Positions 51,766 through 61,501 of a stretch of 64,000 bases of DNA are shown piece by piece. The notes beneath the pieces were generated by a model, which did not search any database, had not been told where the DNA came from, and saw only the letters and a list, made by a program, of their open reading frames with translations. Made by a program: the position numbers and the translations under genes. This stretch comes from Paraherbaspirillum soli. GTDB lineage: Bacteria; Pseudomonadota; Gammaproteobacteria; Burkholderiales; Burkholderiaceae_D. The stretch lies in assembly GCF_042654985.1 (NCBI RefSeq), contig NZ_JBHSMT010000014.1, positions 186,001 to 250,000 of the forward strand. Direction: 5' to 3'. The first letter of the stretch is position 1. Each line of letters opens with the position of its first letter.

Positions 51766-51846
51766 ATGTCTTTCGCACGCGCTTACTTCTTTTTTTACTT
51801 TAGCTATTCCAGCCCCAAGGCGGTGAAAAGCGGTAAGCGTTCGTAA
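51766..51846 (+). CDS. Phe/Tyr-rich leader peptide of the DAHP synthase gene
   Basis: A 26-codon frame reading MSFARAYFFFYFSYSS then PKAVKSGKRS. Eight of the first fourteen residues are Phe or Tyr (five Phe, three Tyr), far above chance. It is followed within 30 bases by a terminator and then the gene for DAHP synthase, the entry step to Phe, Tyr and Trp. The layout copies the classical pheL-type leader, where a ribosome stalled for lack of charged tRNA allows readthrough. The ribosome site is weak (GTTGAAAAAT). I am not aware of a description of this leader. Confidence 0.72.
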   Translation: MSFARAYFFFYFSYSSPKAVKSGKRS

Positions 51847-51898
51847 TAAAAGAGCCAACCGAATTTTCTAAGAAACCGCCCCCGAGGGCGGTTTTTTT
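51819..51898 (+). terminator. Attenuator: terminator with competing antiterminator
   Basis: The terminator is AAACCGCCC-CCGA-GGGCGGTTT (51873-51894) with seven T at 51892-51898. Its left arm can also pair upstream: GGCGGT (51819) with ACCGCC (51875), GAAAA (51825) with TTTTC (51864), and CGGT (51831) with ACCG (51858), about 15 pairs with bulges. A third helix, CGCTTAC (51780) with GTAAGCG (51833), overlaps the antiterminator and encloses the Phe/Tyr codons. These are mutually exclusive structures of the classical kind. Confidence 0.7.
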
Positions 51899-51930
51899 AT
51901 ATCCGTCACTTTTAGAGTCAGGAGAAAACC

Positions 51931-53001
51931 ATGCTACGCACCGACGATTTGCGCATCCGAGAAATGAAAGAGTTAGTCCCGCCATCCCATTTGATTCGCG
52001 AATTCGCCTGCTCCGAGAAAGTTGCCGATACCGCGGCAAATTCCCGGGTTGCGCTGCACCGCATTTTGCACGGCCAGGATGACCGCCTGATGGTGGTGAT
52101 CGGACCATGCTCGATTCACGATACCAAGGCAGCGATGGAATATGCGCGCCGGCTGGCGGGCGAGCGCGACCGTTTCAAGGGCGAGCTGGAAGTGGTGATG
52201 CGGGTCTATTTCGAAAAACCGCGTACCACGGTCGGCTGGAAAGGCTTGATCAACGATCCGTACATGGACAACAGTTTCCGCATCAACGACGGCTTGCGCA
52301 TGGCGCGCGAATTACTGATGAATATCAACGAACTGGGCCTGCCGGCCGGTACCGAGTTCCTCGACGTCATCAGTCCGCAATACATCGCCGACCTGATTAG
52401 CTGGGGCGCAATCGGCGCTCGCACCACCGAGTCGCAAGTGCATCGCGAACTGGCATCCGGCCTGTCCTGCCCGGTCGGCTTCAAGAACGGCACCGACGGC
52501 AATATCAAGATCGCGGTCGATGCGATCAAGGCTGCGTCGCAGCCGCATCATTTCCTGTCGGTGACCAAGGGCGGCCATTCGGCGATCGTGTCGACCATCG
52601 GCAATGAAGATTGCCACATCATCCTGCGCGGCGGCAAAACGCCGAACTACGATGCGGCCAGCGTCGATGCGGCGTGCAAGGACATCGCCAGCAGCGGTCT
52701 GGCATCGCGCCTGATGATCGATGCGTCGCACGCCAACAGTTCGAAGAAGCCGGAAAACCAGATTCCGGTCTGCGCCGATATCGGCCGCCAGGTGGCCGCC
52801 GGCGACAATCGTATCGTTGGCGTCATGGTTGAGTCGCACTTGATCGCCGGCCGTCAGGATCTGGTGCCGGGCAAGGAATTGACCTACGGCCAGTCGGTGA
52901 CCGACGGCTGCATCAGTTGGGAAGAAAGCGTGGCGGTGCTGGAAGGGTTGGCGGCGGCGGTCAGGGAGCGGCGGTTGTTGAATAGCAGTGCTGGAAACTA
53001 A
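51931..53001 (+). CDS. aroG: 3-deoxy-7-phosphoheptulonate (DAHP) synthase, class I
   Basis: A 356-residue enzyme joining phosphoenolpyruvate and erythrose 4-phosphate, the first step of the shikimate pathway. Motifs: VIGPCSIHDTKAAMEYARRL, FEKPRTTVGWKGLINDP, and GTDGNIKIAVDAI, with DASHANSSKKPENQ near the end. It is of the AroF/AroG/AroH type, inhibited by one aromatic amino acid; which one cannot be told. AGGAG lies upstream. The leader peptide and terminator before it suggest that its transcription answers to Phe or Tyr supply. Confidence 0.94.
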   Translation: MLRTDDLRIREMKELVPPSHLIREFACSEKVADTAANSRVALHRILHGQDDRLMVVIGPCSIHDTKAAMEYARRLAGERDRFKGELEVVMRVYFEKPRTTVGWKGLINDPYMDNSFRINDGLRMARELLMNINELGLPAGTEFLDVISPQYIADLISWGAIGARTTESQVHRELASGLSCPVGFKNGTDGNIKIAVDAIKAASQPHHFLSVTKGGHSAIVSTIGNEDCHIILRGGKTPNYDAASVDAACKDIASSGLASRLMIDASHANSSKKPENQIPVCADIGRQVAAGDNRIVGVMVESHLIAGRQDLVPGKELTYGQSVTDGCISWEESVAVLEGLAAAVRERRLLNSSAGN

Positions 53002-53027
53002 ACTGCTTTTCATTGCAATTGAAGCGT

Positions 53028-53415
53028 CGTTTCTGACACATCGAACGCATGTGGCGCATCAATCGGCGGATAACGCTGCGCTCATCCGCCCTACGGCCGG
53101 CTACGGATTTCGAACGGGCTCTTGAACTCGATCCCGCAATGAATTGAAGAGTTAGAACCTCTTCGTCAGCACCATCATTTCACCCTCGCGCCGTATTTCA
53201 GCAAGTAGCAAGTAGGGCGGATGAGCGTAGCGTTATCCGCCGTTTCTGACACATCGAATGCATGTGACGCATCAATCGGCGGATAACGCTGCGCTCATCC
53301 GCCCTACGGCCGGCTATGGATTTTGAACGGGCTCTTGAACTCGATCCCGCAATGAATTGAAGAGTCAGAACCTCTTCGTCAGCACCATCATTTCACCCTC
53401 GCGCCGCATTTCAGT
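53028..53415. repeat. Tandem duplication (period 213 bp) with family R element between
   Basis: 53028-53202 and 53241-53415 are near identical (CGTTTCTGACACATCGAA ... CACCATCATTTCACCCTCGC). The second copy contains the last 17 codons of the retropepsin-like gene; the first is a detached duplicate with its own stop (TTA at 53152). A family R repeat (53212-53307) and a half one (to 53095) are included, suggesting unequal exchange between repeats. Confidence 0.85.
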
Positions 53416-54006
53416 CCGGTTCAGGAACGACATGCCGAGCAGGGCGAACGGCAGGCCGCGTTCTTGCACCAGCGCTTCAACCTGATTCATTTCAATATCG
53501 CCGATCTTGACGGTGTTTAGCGTGACCATAAACGCCGGCGCCGGACCGTTGGCGGTATTCACCGTTATCGGGCGTCCCTTTTTGTAATCGACGCCGAGCC
53601 GGCCCGCATCCGAAGCAGGCAGGGCGATCATGGTCGCCCCGGTATCGACCAGCATCGTCATCATGCCGCCGTTGATCTGGGCTTGCGCGACAAAATGGCC
53701 TTGCGGATTGACTTTCAGGGTGACGCTGGCCGATGCGCCCGGAGTGCTGCGGCTGACGTATTCGCCAATCCCGATCACTTGCCGCTTGCCCTTGACTTCC
53801 AAGGTCGCGCTGGAGCCGTCGGCCTTGACCAGCAGCACGTCGTCGGTCACTTTGCTGCCGACCGAATAGGTCTTGGGCGAGGAGCCGTTGATGACCAGCA
53901 CCGCTTTGCCGGGAAACAGGCCGACCACGCCGATATCGGCCGCTTGGGCCGGCATCAGCATGGAGGAAAACAGGAACAGGCTGGAGCTCAGAATCAGTGG
54001 GCGCAT
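53365..54006 (-). CDS. Exported retropepsin-like aspartic protease (clan AA)
   Basis: A 213-residue protein with a signal peptide (ILSSSLFLFSSMLMPAQAA). The catalytic motif LVDTGATMIALP near residue 125 is of the single-domain retropepsin type that works as a dimer, and LLGMSFLNR is the usual closing motif. It belongs to the TIGR02281-like group; substrates are unknown. Its 3' end lies in a tandem duplication. Confidence 0.87.
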   Translation of the reverse strand: MRPLILSSSLFLFSSMLMPAQAADIGVVGLFPGKAVLVINGSSPKTYSVGSKVTDDVLLVKADGSSATLEVKGKRQVIGIGEYVSRSTPGASASVTLKVNPQGHFVAQAQINGGMMTMLVDTGATMIALPASDAGRLGVDYKKGRPITVNTANGPAPAFMVTLNTVKIGDIEMNQVEALVQERGLPFALLGMSFLNRTEMRREGEMMVLTKRF

Positions 54007-54045
54007 GAGGTATTCGATTTTCTTATTGAAGAATTGAGGGTGCGC

Positions 54046-54077
54046 CGTAAGGCGGATCAGCGCAGCGCTATCCGCCG
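54046..54077. repeat. Half family R repeat
   Basis: CGTAAGGCGGATCAGCGCAGC followed by GCTATCCGCCG is a single arm of the family R element without its partner. It lies between yajQ and the retropepsin-like gene. Confidence 0.6.
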
Positions 54078-54111
54078 GAAGTTGCAGAGAACAGGTGACT
54101 GATCGCGGTGA

Positions 54112-54597
54112 TTAGTCGCGGAAGTTGTTGAATTCCAGCGGCAAATCAGCCACTTCCTTGCGCAGCATCGCCATCGCGGCTTGCAGATCGTCGCGCTTGG
54201 CGCCGGTGATGCGCACGGCGTCGCCCTGGATGCTGGCTTGCACTTTCATCTTGCTGTCCTTGACGATGCGGACGATTTTTTTTGCGGCATCGGATTCGAT
54301 GCCGTTTTTGATCTTGATGACTTGCTTCACCTTGTCGCCGCCGATTTTCTCGATCTTGCCCTTGTCCAGAAAGCGCACGTCGACATTGCGCTTGACCAGT
54401 TTTGAGGTCAGTACATCGAGCACCTGGTTCAATTGAAATTCGGAATCGGCATACAGGGTCAGGTCGCGCTCTTTCAGCTCGATCCGGGCGTCGCTGCCCT
54501 TGAAGTCGAAACGGGTCGAGATTTCCTTGTTGGCTTGGTCGTTGGCATTCTTGACTTCGACCAGATTGGCTTCCGAGACGGTATCGAATGATGGCAT
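54112..54597 (-). CDS. yajQ: YajQ-family nucleotide-binding protein
   Basis: A 161-residue DUF520 protein: MPSFDTVSEANLVEVKNAND at the start, STRFDFKGSDARIELKERDL next and AMAMLRKEVADLPLEFNNFR at the end. YajQ-type proteins bind nucleotides; Xanthomonas and Pseudomonas homologues bind cyclic di-GMP. It diverges from murB with 113 bases between. Confidence 0.94.
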   Translation of the reverse strand: MPSFDTVSEANLVEVKNANDQANKEISTRFDFKGSDARIELKERDLTLYADSEFQLNQVLDVLTSKLVKRNVDVRFLDKGKIEKIGGDKVKQVIKIKNGIESDAAKKIVRIVKDSKMKVQASIQGDAVRITGAKRDDLQAAMAMLRKEVADLPLEFNNFRD

Positions 54598-54710
54598 GGT
54601 GGTACTCCTTCAATGGGTTCAAACTATTTCAAGTAACGCGCATTCTATCGGACAACAAACCGGGTGGCTATTGCGTTGTCCCGGAGCGATGCGTCTATAA
54701 TCCCGAAGCT

Positions 54711-55748
54711 ATGACTTCTACCGCATCCACACTCCCGCTTCAATACGATTTTTCGCTACGCCAGCATAATACTTTTGGCATCGACGCCGTCGCTCACGCT
54801 TATTTGCCGGTCACTTCCGTTCAGACCTTGCACGCATTCAGGCGCGCATCCGATTTGTCCGGGTTGCCGCGCCTGGTGCTGGGCGGCGGCAGCAATCTGG
54901 TGTTGACGCAAGACTTTGCCGGGCTGGTCTTGCATATGTGCAATCGCGGGCTGGAAATTGTCGGCGACGACGCCGACGCCACTTATGTCCGCGCTGCCGC
55001 CGGCGAGAGCTGGCATGGGCTGGTGCAATGGACGCTGGCGCAAGGATTGGGCGGCCTGGAAAATCTTTCGTTGATTCCCGGCAGCGTCGGCGCCGCTCCG
55101 ATTCAAAACATCGGCGCCTACGGGATTGAGCTGCAAGACCGTTTTCATGCGCTGACGGCAATCGACATCGACACCGGTGAAATATTGACGTTGGACCGTG
55201 CCGCTTGTGCTTTCGGTTACCGCGACAGCGTCTTTAAACATGATTTGCGCGATAGGGCGGTGGTGCTCGACGTCACGCTGGCGTTGCCCAAGCGCTGGCA
55301 GCCCAATCTGCGTTATGCGGATGTCGCGCAAGAACTGGATGCGCGAGGGCTGCAAGCGCCGACCGCGCGCGATGTCAGCGATGCGGTGATCGCGATCCGG
55401 ACCCGCAAGTTGCCCGATCCGGCATTGATCGGCAATGCCGGCAGTTTTTTCAAGAACCCGATTGTGCCTGCCGCACAGCGCGACGCGCTGCTGGCGCAGC
55501 ATCCGCAATTGGTCAGTTACCTGCAGCCGGATCAGAACTTCAAACTGGCGGCGGGTTGGTTGATCGATCAATGCGGTTGGAAAGGGAAAACCCTGGGCGC
55601 CGCCGGCATCTACGAAAAACAGGCGCTGGTATTGGTCAATCGCGGTGATGCGACTGGGCAGGATATTGTGCGGCTGGCGCAGGCAGTGCAGGCTGATGTG
55701 ATGGCGCGTTTTGGGGTGGCGTTGGAGCCGGAACCGATTTTTATTTAG
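54711..55748 (+). CDS. murB: UDP-N-acetylenolpyruvoylglucosamine reductase MurB
   Basis: A 345-residue FAD enzyme of peptidoglycan precursor synthesis, reducing UDP-GlcNAc-enolpyruvate to UDP-MurNAc. Motifs: HNTFGIDAVA, VLGGGSNLVL, LSLIPGSVGAAPIQNIGAYG and NAGSFFKNP with the catalytic Ser. The length fits the type I enzyme of E. coli (342). The start at 54711 (MTSTASTLPLQYDF) is preferred over the longer frame, which overlaps the promoter region. Confidence 0.95.
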   Translation: MTSTASTLPLQYDFSLRQHNTFGIDAVAHAYLPVTSVQTLHAFRRASDLSGLPRLVLGGGSNLVLTQDFAGLVLHMCNRGLEIVGDDADATYVRAAAGESWHGLVQWTLAQGLGGLENLSLIPGSVGAAPIQNIGAYGIELQDRFHALTAIDIDTGEILTLDRAACAFGYRDSVFKHDLRDRAVVLDVTLALPKRWQPNLRYADVAQELDARGLQAPTARDVSDAVIAIRTRKLPDPALIGNAGSFFKNPIVPAAQRDALLAQHPQLVSYLQPDQNFKLAAGWLIDQCGWKGKTLGAAGIYEKQALVLVNRGDATGQDIVRLAQAVQADVMARFGVALEPEPIFI

Positions 55749-55763
55749 CGTCTGACAGGTATT

Positions 55764-55957
55764 GTAGGTCGGAAAAGCGCAGCCCTTGCAGGGCGCGTAT
55801 TCGCTTGCAAGCGAATACCGTTCCGCAGGCAGATGGCATGCCATCTGAAATCCCTGCTGCACCCTTCCGACGGCGTGAATTGCATCAGCCAGTCAAGCCC
55901 TTAACACTCTTCGGCGGCTCGCCGCACGTCGGAAGACGCTGCGCTTTTCCGACCTAC
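55764..55957. repeat. Family R repeat, copy 8 (long variant)
   Basis: GTAGGTCGGAAAAGCGCAGC and GCTGCGCTTTTCCGACCTAC are exact outer arms about 190 bases apart. The centre contains GCAGGGCGCGTATTCGC and CCGACGGCGTG pieces also seen at 13589-13762. Confidence 0.75.
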
Positions 55958-55989
55958 CTTCCAGTCCTTGTCATAAACAGGTCACATTG

Positions 55990-56075
55990 AGGCATTAAAG
56001 TGTGGGCTGTCTCATCCACACTCCCTAAGGTTTGGATTTTGCCCGCAGCGTGCGCATGCCCTGCGGGCTTTTTTT
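55990..56075 (+). ncRNA. Candidate small RNA ending in a rho-independent terminator
   Basis: A strong terminator (GCCCGCAG 56041-56048, CTGCGGGC 56061-56068, seven T) stands nearly 300 bases after murB with no gene before it. Just upstream a second hairpin AGTGTGG/CCACACT (around 56000-56024) and a single-stranded CTCCCTAAGG that could pair with ribosome sites complete a typical small-RNA shape. TTGTCA near 55974 could be a -35 but the -10 is poor. It could also be a late murB terminator. Confidence 0.35.
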
Positions 56076-56076
56076 A

Positions 56077-56391
56077 TCAGCCGAAATGGCAAACGTAATT
56101 CACCGTTTCCGCCGCCTCGATATCGAAGCTGGAATTGGCCGGAACATCAAACCGATCGCCGGCGGAATATTTGATCCACAGCTGTTGTCCCTTTTGACGC
56201 ACGCGGCAAGCGCCGCTGGTGATTTCCATGATTTCGGCGACGCCGGTGTTGAAGCTCAGCGAGGACGGCAGGATGACGCCCAGGGTTTTTTTGCTGCCGT
56301 TCGGCAGGATGACGGTGTGCGAAACGCACTTGCCGTCGAAGTAGACGTTGGCTTGCTTGAGCACCGATACGTGGTCGAATTGCGTATTCAT
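56077..56391 (-). CDS. ppnP: Pyrimidine/purine nucleoside phosphorylase PpnP
   Basis: A 104-residue cupin-fold protein (DUF1255). NVYFDGKCVSHTVILPNGSK, TLGVILPSS and GDRFDVPANSSFDI are diagnostic. PpnP phosphorolyses several nucleosides. It lies downstream of argG but behind a terminator, so it has its own transcript. Confidence 0.92.
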   Translation of the reverse strand: MNTQFDHVSVLKQANVYFDGKCVSHTVILPNGSKKTLGVILPSSLSFNTGVAEIMEITSGACRVRQKGQQLWIKYSAGDRFDVPANSSFDIEAAETVNYVCHFG

Positions 56392-56441
56392 CTGAAGAGG
56401 CTCCTGAGGTTAAATTTGTCGAAAGCAGCACACCAATAAAA

Positions 56442-56464
56442 AACGCCCCGGAAAAAGGGGCGTT
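56442..56464 (-). terminator. Rho-independent terminator of argG
   Basis: On the minus strand AACGCCCC and GGGGCGTT form an 8-bp stem around CTTTTTC, followed by TTTTTATT. It lies 18 bases after the argG stop. Confidence 0.88.
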
Positions 56465-56482
56465 TCTTGTTCATCCAGCCTG

Positions 56483-57730
<1,248 letters not shown>

Positions 57731-57764
57731 GATTCGCTTTCTGATGTCTCTGTATGAATGATGA

Positions 57765-58163
57765 TTATGGGGATTCGTGACAGACAGCTTCAATATTGTG
57801 GCCATCCGGGTCGGTCACAAATGCGCTGTAATAATTCGGGTGATAGTGGGAGCGCACGCCGGGTGCGCCGTTGTCCTGGCCGCCGGCTTTTAGCGCGGCG
57901 TCATAAAACGCATGCACCAGTGCGCGGTTCGACACGCGGAAGGCGAAATGCATTGTTTGCTGGTGCGCAGGTTTTTGCGCGGTTGCATTGGATAGCCAGA
58001 AGTCGGGTTTGTGCGGTTCGCCGAAACCGGCGACGTCGGTGTTGCCGGTGACGCTTGCCGGAAATTCCAGCAGCAGCAGATAGCCGATGGCGCCCAGAGC
58101 TTGTGTGTAAAACGCCTTGCTTTTGGCGTAATCGGCAACGGTAATGCCGGTGTGATCGATCAT
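57765..58163 (-). CDS. VOC/glyoxalase-superfamily protein
   Basis: A 132-residue protein with two beta-alpha-beta-beta-beta units. It begins MIDHTGITVADYAKSKAFYT and ends FVTDPDGHNIEAVCH, the typical VOC metal-site ends (His3 or His4, Glu near the end). The AFRVSNRALVHAFYDAALKA part is the second unit. Substrate unknown. It lies between argF and argG, 12 bases after argF; an arginine-related role has no support beyond position. Confidence 0.88.
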   Translation of the reverse strand: MIDHTGITVADYAKSKAFYTQALGAIGYLLLLEFPASVTGNTDVAGFGEPHKPDFWLSNATAQKPAHQQTMHFAFRVSNRALVHAFYDAALKAGGQDNGAPGVRSHYHPNYYSAFVTDPDGHNIEAVCHESP

Positions 58164-58175
58164 GTCTGTCCTTAA

Positions 58176-59099
58176 CTAATCAGATTCCGCAATTCTGCCC
58201 ATCACCAGATATTCCAGCAGTGCCTTTTGCACATGCAGGCGATTTTCCGCCTCGTCCCAGACCACCGACTGCGGGCCGTCGATGACTTCGGCCGAGACTT
58301 CTTCGCCGCGATGGGCCGGCAGGCAATGCATGAAAAGCGCATCGGGTTGCGCGCGCGCCATTTTGGCTTGATCGACGATCCAGCCGTCGAAGGCTTTCAG
58401 CCGCGCCGCGTTTTCGGCCTCATAGCCCATGCTGGTCCAGACGTCGGTGGTCACCAGGTCGACCCCTTCGCAAGCGTCGGACGGGCTGGCGAACAGCGTG
58501 TAACGATCGTTGTCGGCGGCCACCTGGGCCTGGTCGATGTCATAGCCTTTGGGGGTCGAGACGTTGACGTGGAAGCCGAACACTTGCGCCGCTTGCAGCC
58601 AGGAGTACAGCATGTTGTTGGCATCGCCGATCCAGGCCACTTTTTTGCCGGCGATCGAGCCGCGATGTTCGATGTAGGTAAACACGTCGGCCAGCACCTG
58701 ACACGGATGTTGCTCGTTGGTCAGGCCGTTGATCACCGGTACTCGCGAATGGGCGGCGAAGCGCTCGATGATGTCCTGGCCGAAGGTGCGGATCATGATG
58801 ACGTCGCACATGCGCGACATGACTTGCGCCGCATCTTCCACCGGCTCGCCGCGTCCCAGCTGGCTGTCGCGGGTATTCAGGTAGATTGCGGCGCCTCCCA
58901 GCTGGTGCATGCCTGCTTCAAACGACAGGCGGGTACGGGTCGAGTTTTTCTCGAACACCATCACCAAGGTGCGGTCGAGCAGCGGATAGTGCTGTTCATA
59001 ATCCTTGAATTTGCGCTTGATGACACGGCTACGCTCAATCACGTATTCGTATTCGTCCAGCGAAAAATCGGAAAACTTCAGATAGTGTTTGATTGCCAT
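58176..59099 (-). CDS. argF: Ornithine carbamoyltransferase ArgF
   Basis: A 307-residue enzyme that carbamoylates ornithine to citrulline. Motifs: FEKNSTRTRLSFEAGM (carbamoyl phosphate), LTNEQHPCQVLAD and MHCLPAHRGEEVSAEV. A -10 TATAAT (59154-59159 on the minus strand) and a GGCGCC-AAACTG-GGCGCC hairpin lie in its leader. With argG (and argH at 24.8 kb) it completes citrulline-to-arginine conversion. Confidence 0.95.
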   Translation of the reverse strand: MAIKHYLKFSDFSLDEYEYVIERSRVIKRKFKDYEQHYPLLDRTLVMVFEKNSTRTRLSFEAGMHQLGGAAIYLNTRDSQLGRGEPVEDAAQVMSRMCDVIMIRTFGQDIIERFAAHSRVPVINGLTNEQHPCQVLADVFTYIEHRGSIAGKKVAWIGDANNMLYSWLQAAQVFGFHVNVSTPKGYDIDQAQVAADNDRYTLFASPSDACEGVDLVTTDVWTSMGYEAENAARLKAFDGWIVDQAKMARAQPDALFMHCLPAHRGEEVSAEVIDGPQSVVWDEAENRLHVQKALLEYLVMGRIAESD

Positions 59100-59255
59100 A
59101 AATGAAAATGGCGCCCAGTTTGGCGCCTGCCGCCGAAGATTGTAAGTGCTTCAATTATAAGGGATTTGCTTGGAAAAGATACCCATGAAGACAGCACAGG
59201 TGGGAGGGCTGCGGAAGCATCGCCTGTGCCGATAAAAGGAGTCCGGCAATCGCGC

Positions 59256-60179
59256 TCAATATAGTTTTTGCGAAGATTCATGCAGCAATTGCACATACAG
59301 CTGATGCCGCATGGCCGAGATTTCACCGGCCTTGACCGCTTCCAGCACGGCGCAGTTCGGCTCGTTCAAATGATGGCAGTTGTAAAACTTGCATTTTCCC
59401 AGACGCGGTGAAAATTCACGGAAAGCGCGTTCCAGCATGCCTTCGCTCAGCTGATATAGGCCGAACTCCTGGAACCCAGGGGAGTCGATGATGCTTGCGG
59501 GGCTGTCGGTATCGGCGTCGATTTCGTACAAGCGGGTGAAGGTGGTGGTGTGTTTGCCGGTATCCAGCGCCGCGGAAATTTCACGGGTGGCAATATCGGC
59601 ATCCGGCACGATCAAATTGATCAGCGACGATTTGCCCATGCCGGATTGACCGATCAGGATGGTCGACTGGCTCTTGAGCAGCGGCATCAGCGTGGCGCAG
59701 GTTTGTTCCGGGAATGCGCGCGCCGATACCTCGTGTACCGGATAGCCGAGGCTGGCATAGGTTTGCAGCCGCTGCCGGGTTTTCGGCAGCGCGTCGGCGA
59801 TATCGGTCTTGTTCAGCACGATGTGGGCGGTGACGCCGGACGCTTCCGCCGCCACCAGCGCACGCGAAATCAGGTCGTCGGAAAAGCCCGGTTCGGTCGC
59901 CACCACGATAAACAACTGGGTGACATTAGCCGCCAGCAGCTTGGATTTGTACTGGTCCGAGCGATACAACAAGCTATGCCGTTCGCCGATGGCTTCGATC
60001 ACGCCCTGATTGGGCGAGGTCAGTTTCAAGTTGACCCGGTCGCCGACGGCGACATCGCTCTTTTTTCCGCGCGTCACGCATTGCAATTTAAGCGATTCCG
60101 ATCCAACCGTGGCATGTACCAGATAGTGACGGCCATGTGCGGCGATAACGATGCCGGTGCCGATAGCGTGATCAAGCAT
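59256..60179 (-). CDS. rsgA: Ribosome small-subunit GTPase RsgA
   Basis: A 307-residue circularly permuted GTPase of 30S maturation. There is an OB-fold at residues 1-75, then VLNKTDIAD (G4), GQSGMGKSSLIN (G1), and DSPGFQEFGLYQL (G3). The C-terminal zinc knuckle has CKFYNCHHLNEPNCAV. Its start overlaps the end of the Ste24-type protease gene by 8 bases. Confidence 0.95.
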   Translation of the reverse strand: MLDHAIGTGIVIAAHGRHYLVHATVGSESLKLQCVTRGKKSDVAVGDRVNLKLTSPNQGVIEAIGERHSLLYRSDQYKSKLLAANVTQLFIVVATEPGFSDDLISRALVAAEASGVTAHIVLNKTDIADALPKTRQRLQTYASLGYPVHEVSARAFPEQTCATLMPLLKSQSTILIGQSGMGKSSLINLIVPDADIATREISAALDTGKHTTTFTRLYEIDADTDSPASIIDSPGFQEFGLYQLSEGMLERAFREFSPRLGKCKFYNCHHLNEPNCAVLEAVKAGEISAMRHQLYVQLLHESSQKLY

Positions 60180-61443
60180 GAGCGGCCATCAGGTGATTGA
60201 TGCGGGCCGTTGCAGACGGGTGCGAATCGTAGAAGGCGGAATACAGCGGGTCCGGCGTCAGGGTAGAAGCGTTGTCTTCATACAGCTTGACCAGTGCCGC
60301 CACCAGATCGTTGGCGTCGGTGTATTTGGCGGCAAAGGCATCGGCTTCGAATTCATGCTTGCGCGAGGTGATCGACGCCAGCGGCGACAACAGGAAAGTG
60401 AAAATCGGCAAGGTCAGCATGAACAGGATCAAGGCCATCGCGTCGTTGTTGCTCAGATCGGCGGCTAGCAACGGATTGACGCCGAGCCCGGTGTAGAACC
60501 AGACTTGCTGCTTCAAATAGCCCAGCAAGGCCAGGAAGGCGAGTGAAATCGCGAACATTACGACGATCCGTTTGACGATGTGCTTAAGCTTGAAATGGCC
60601 GAGTTCATGCGCCAGTACCGCTTCGATTTCCTGCGGCGCCAGGCGTGCCAGCAGGGTGTCGAAGAAGACGATTCGCTTGCCGGCGCCGAAACCCGAGAAA
60701 TACGCATTGCCGTGGGCGCTGCGCTTGGAACCATCCATCACGAACAAGCCTTTGGAGGCGAAGCCGACCCGGCCCATCAAGCCTTCGATGCGGGCGCGCA
60801 GGGTGTCGTCGGTCAGCGGCGTGAACTTGTTGAACAGCGGCGCGATCACGGTCGGGTAGAGCACCAGCATCAGCAACTGAAAGCCGCTGAACACCAGCCA
60901 CGCATACAGCCACCAGTGGTCGCCCGATTTGGCCATCAACGACAACACCACCCACACCAGCGGCAAGCCGATGACGGCGCCGATCAATGTGTTTTTCACC
61001 AGGTCGACAAAAAACAGGCGAGGAGTCATCTTGTTAAAGCCGAAGCGGGCTTCCAGCACGAATTGTTTGTAATACTCCAGCGGCAGGTCGATCAAGCTGG
61101 AAATCACCGCCACCGCGACCAGCAAGCCGAGTTGATATGTCATGCCGGGTCCGGCCTGGTTGAACAGCAAACCCGAAACCCACTGCAAGCCGCCCAGCAG
61201 CGTGAAGCCGATCAGGACGACGGCATTGACCAGCAATGAGATCATGCCGAATTTGGTCTTGGCGATGGTGTAGTCGGCCGCTCTTTGATGCGCGGACAGC
61301 GGGATTTTTTCGGCAAAATCGGCTGGCACCGCGCTCCGATGACTGAGTACATGGCGAATCTGGCGCGAAGCCAGCCAGAAGCGTACTCCCACGGTGATTG
61401 CCAGAAAAACTACGAATAAAACCGAAAATGCAAGTGAAGACAT
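60172..61443 (-). CDS. Ste24-type M48 membrane metalloprotease
   Basis: A 423-residue membrane protein with about seven helices. The zinc site HELGH (EAVLAHELGHFKLKH) is around residue 285, and the CAAX-protease N-terminal domain begins RFWLASRQIRHVLSHRSAVP. It belongs to the Ste24/CaaX protease branch of M48, acting at the membrane. The start at 61443 (MSSLAFSVLFVVF) replaces a longer frame. It diverges from orn and overlaps rsgA. Confidence 0.9.
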   Translation of the reverse strand: MSSLAFSVLFVVFLAITVGVRFWLASRQIRHVLSHRSAVPADFAEKIPLSAHQRAADYTIAKTKFGMISLLVNAVVLIGFTLLGGLQWVSGLLFNQAGPGMTYQLGLLVAVAVISSLIDLPLEYYKQFVLEARFGFNKMTPRLFFVDLVKNTLIGAVIGLPLVWVVLSLMAKSGDHWWLYAWLVFSGFQLLMLVLYPTVIAPLFNKFTPLTDDTLRARIEGLMGRVGFASKGLFVMDGSKRSAHGNAYFSGFGAGKRIVFFDTLLARLAPQEIEAVLAHELGHFKLKHIVKRIVVMFAISLAFLALLGYLKQQVWFYTGLGVNPLLAADLSNNDAMALILFMLTLPIFTFLLSPLASITSRKHEFEADAFAAKYTDANDLVAALVKLYEDNASTLTPDPLYSAFYDSHPSATARINHLMAAHA

Positions 61444-61501
61444 GCCGCCCCTATGTGAGAAAATACCGAACTTGCCGAACCAAATACAGAAGAGAACAAT
61501 T

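Noticed and set aside
59100..59255. Rho-independent terminator between rsgA and argF
   Set aside because: The GGCGCC hairpin is followed by ATTTTCATTT rather than a T-run and lies right before the argF start, so a leader hairpin is more likely.
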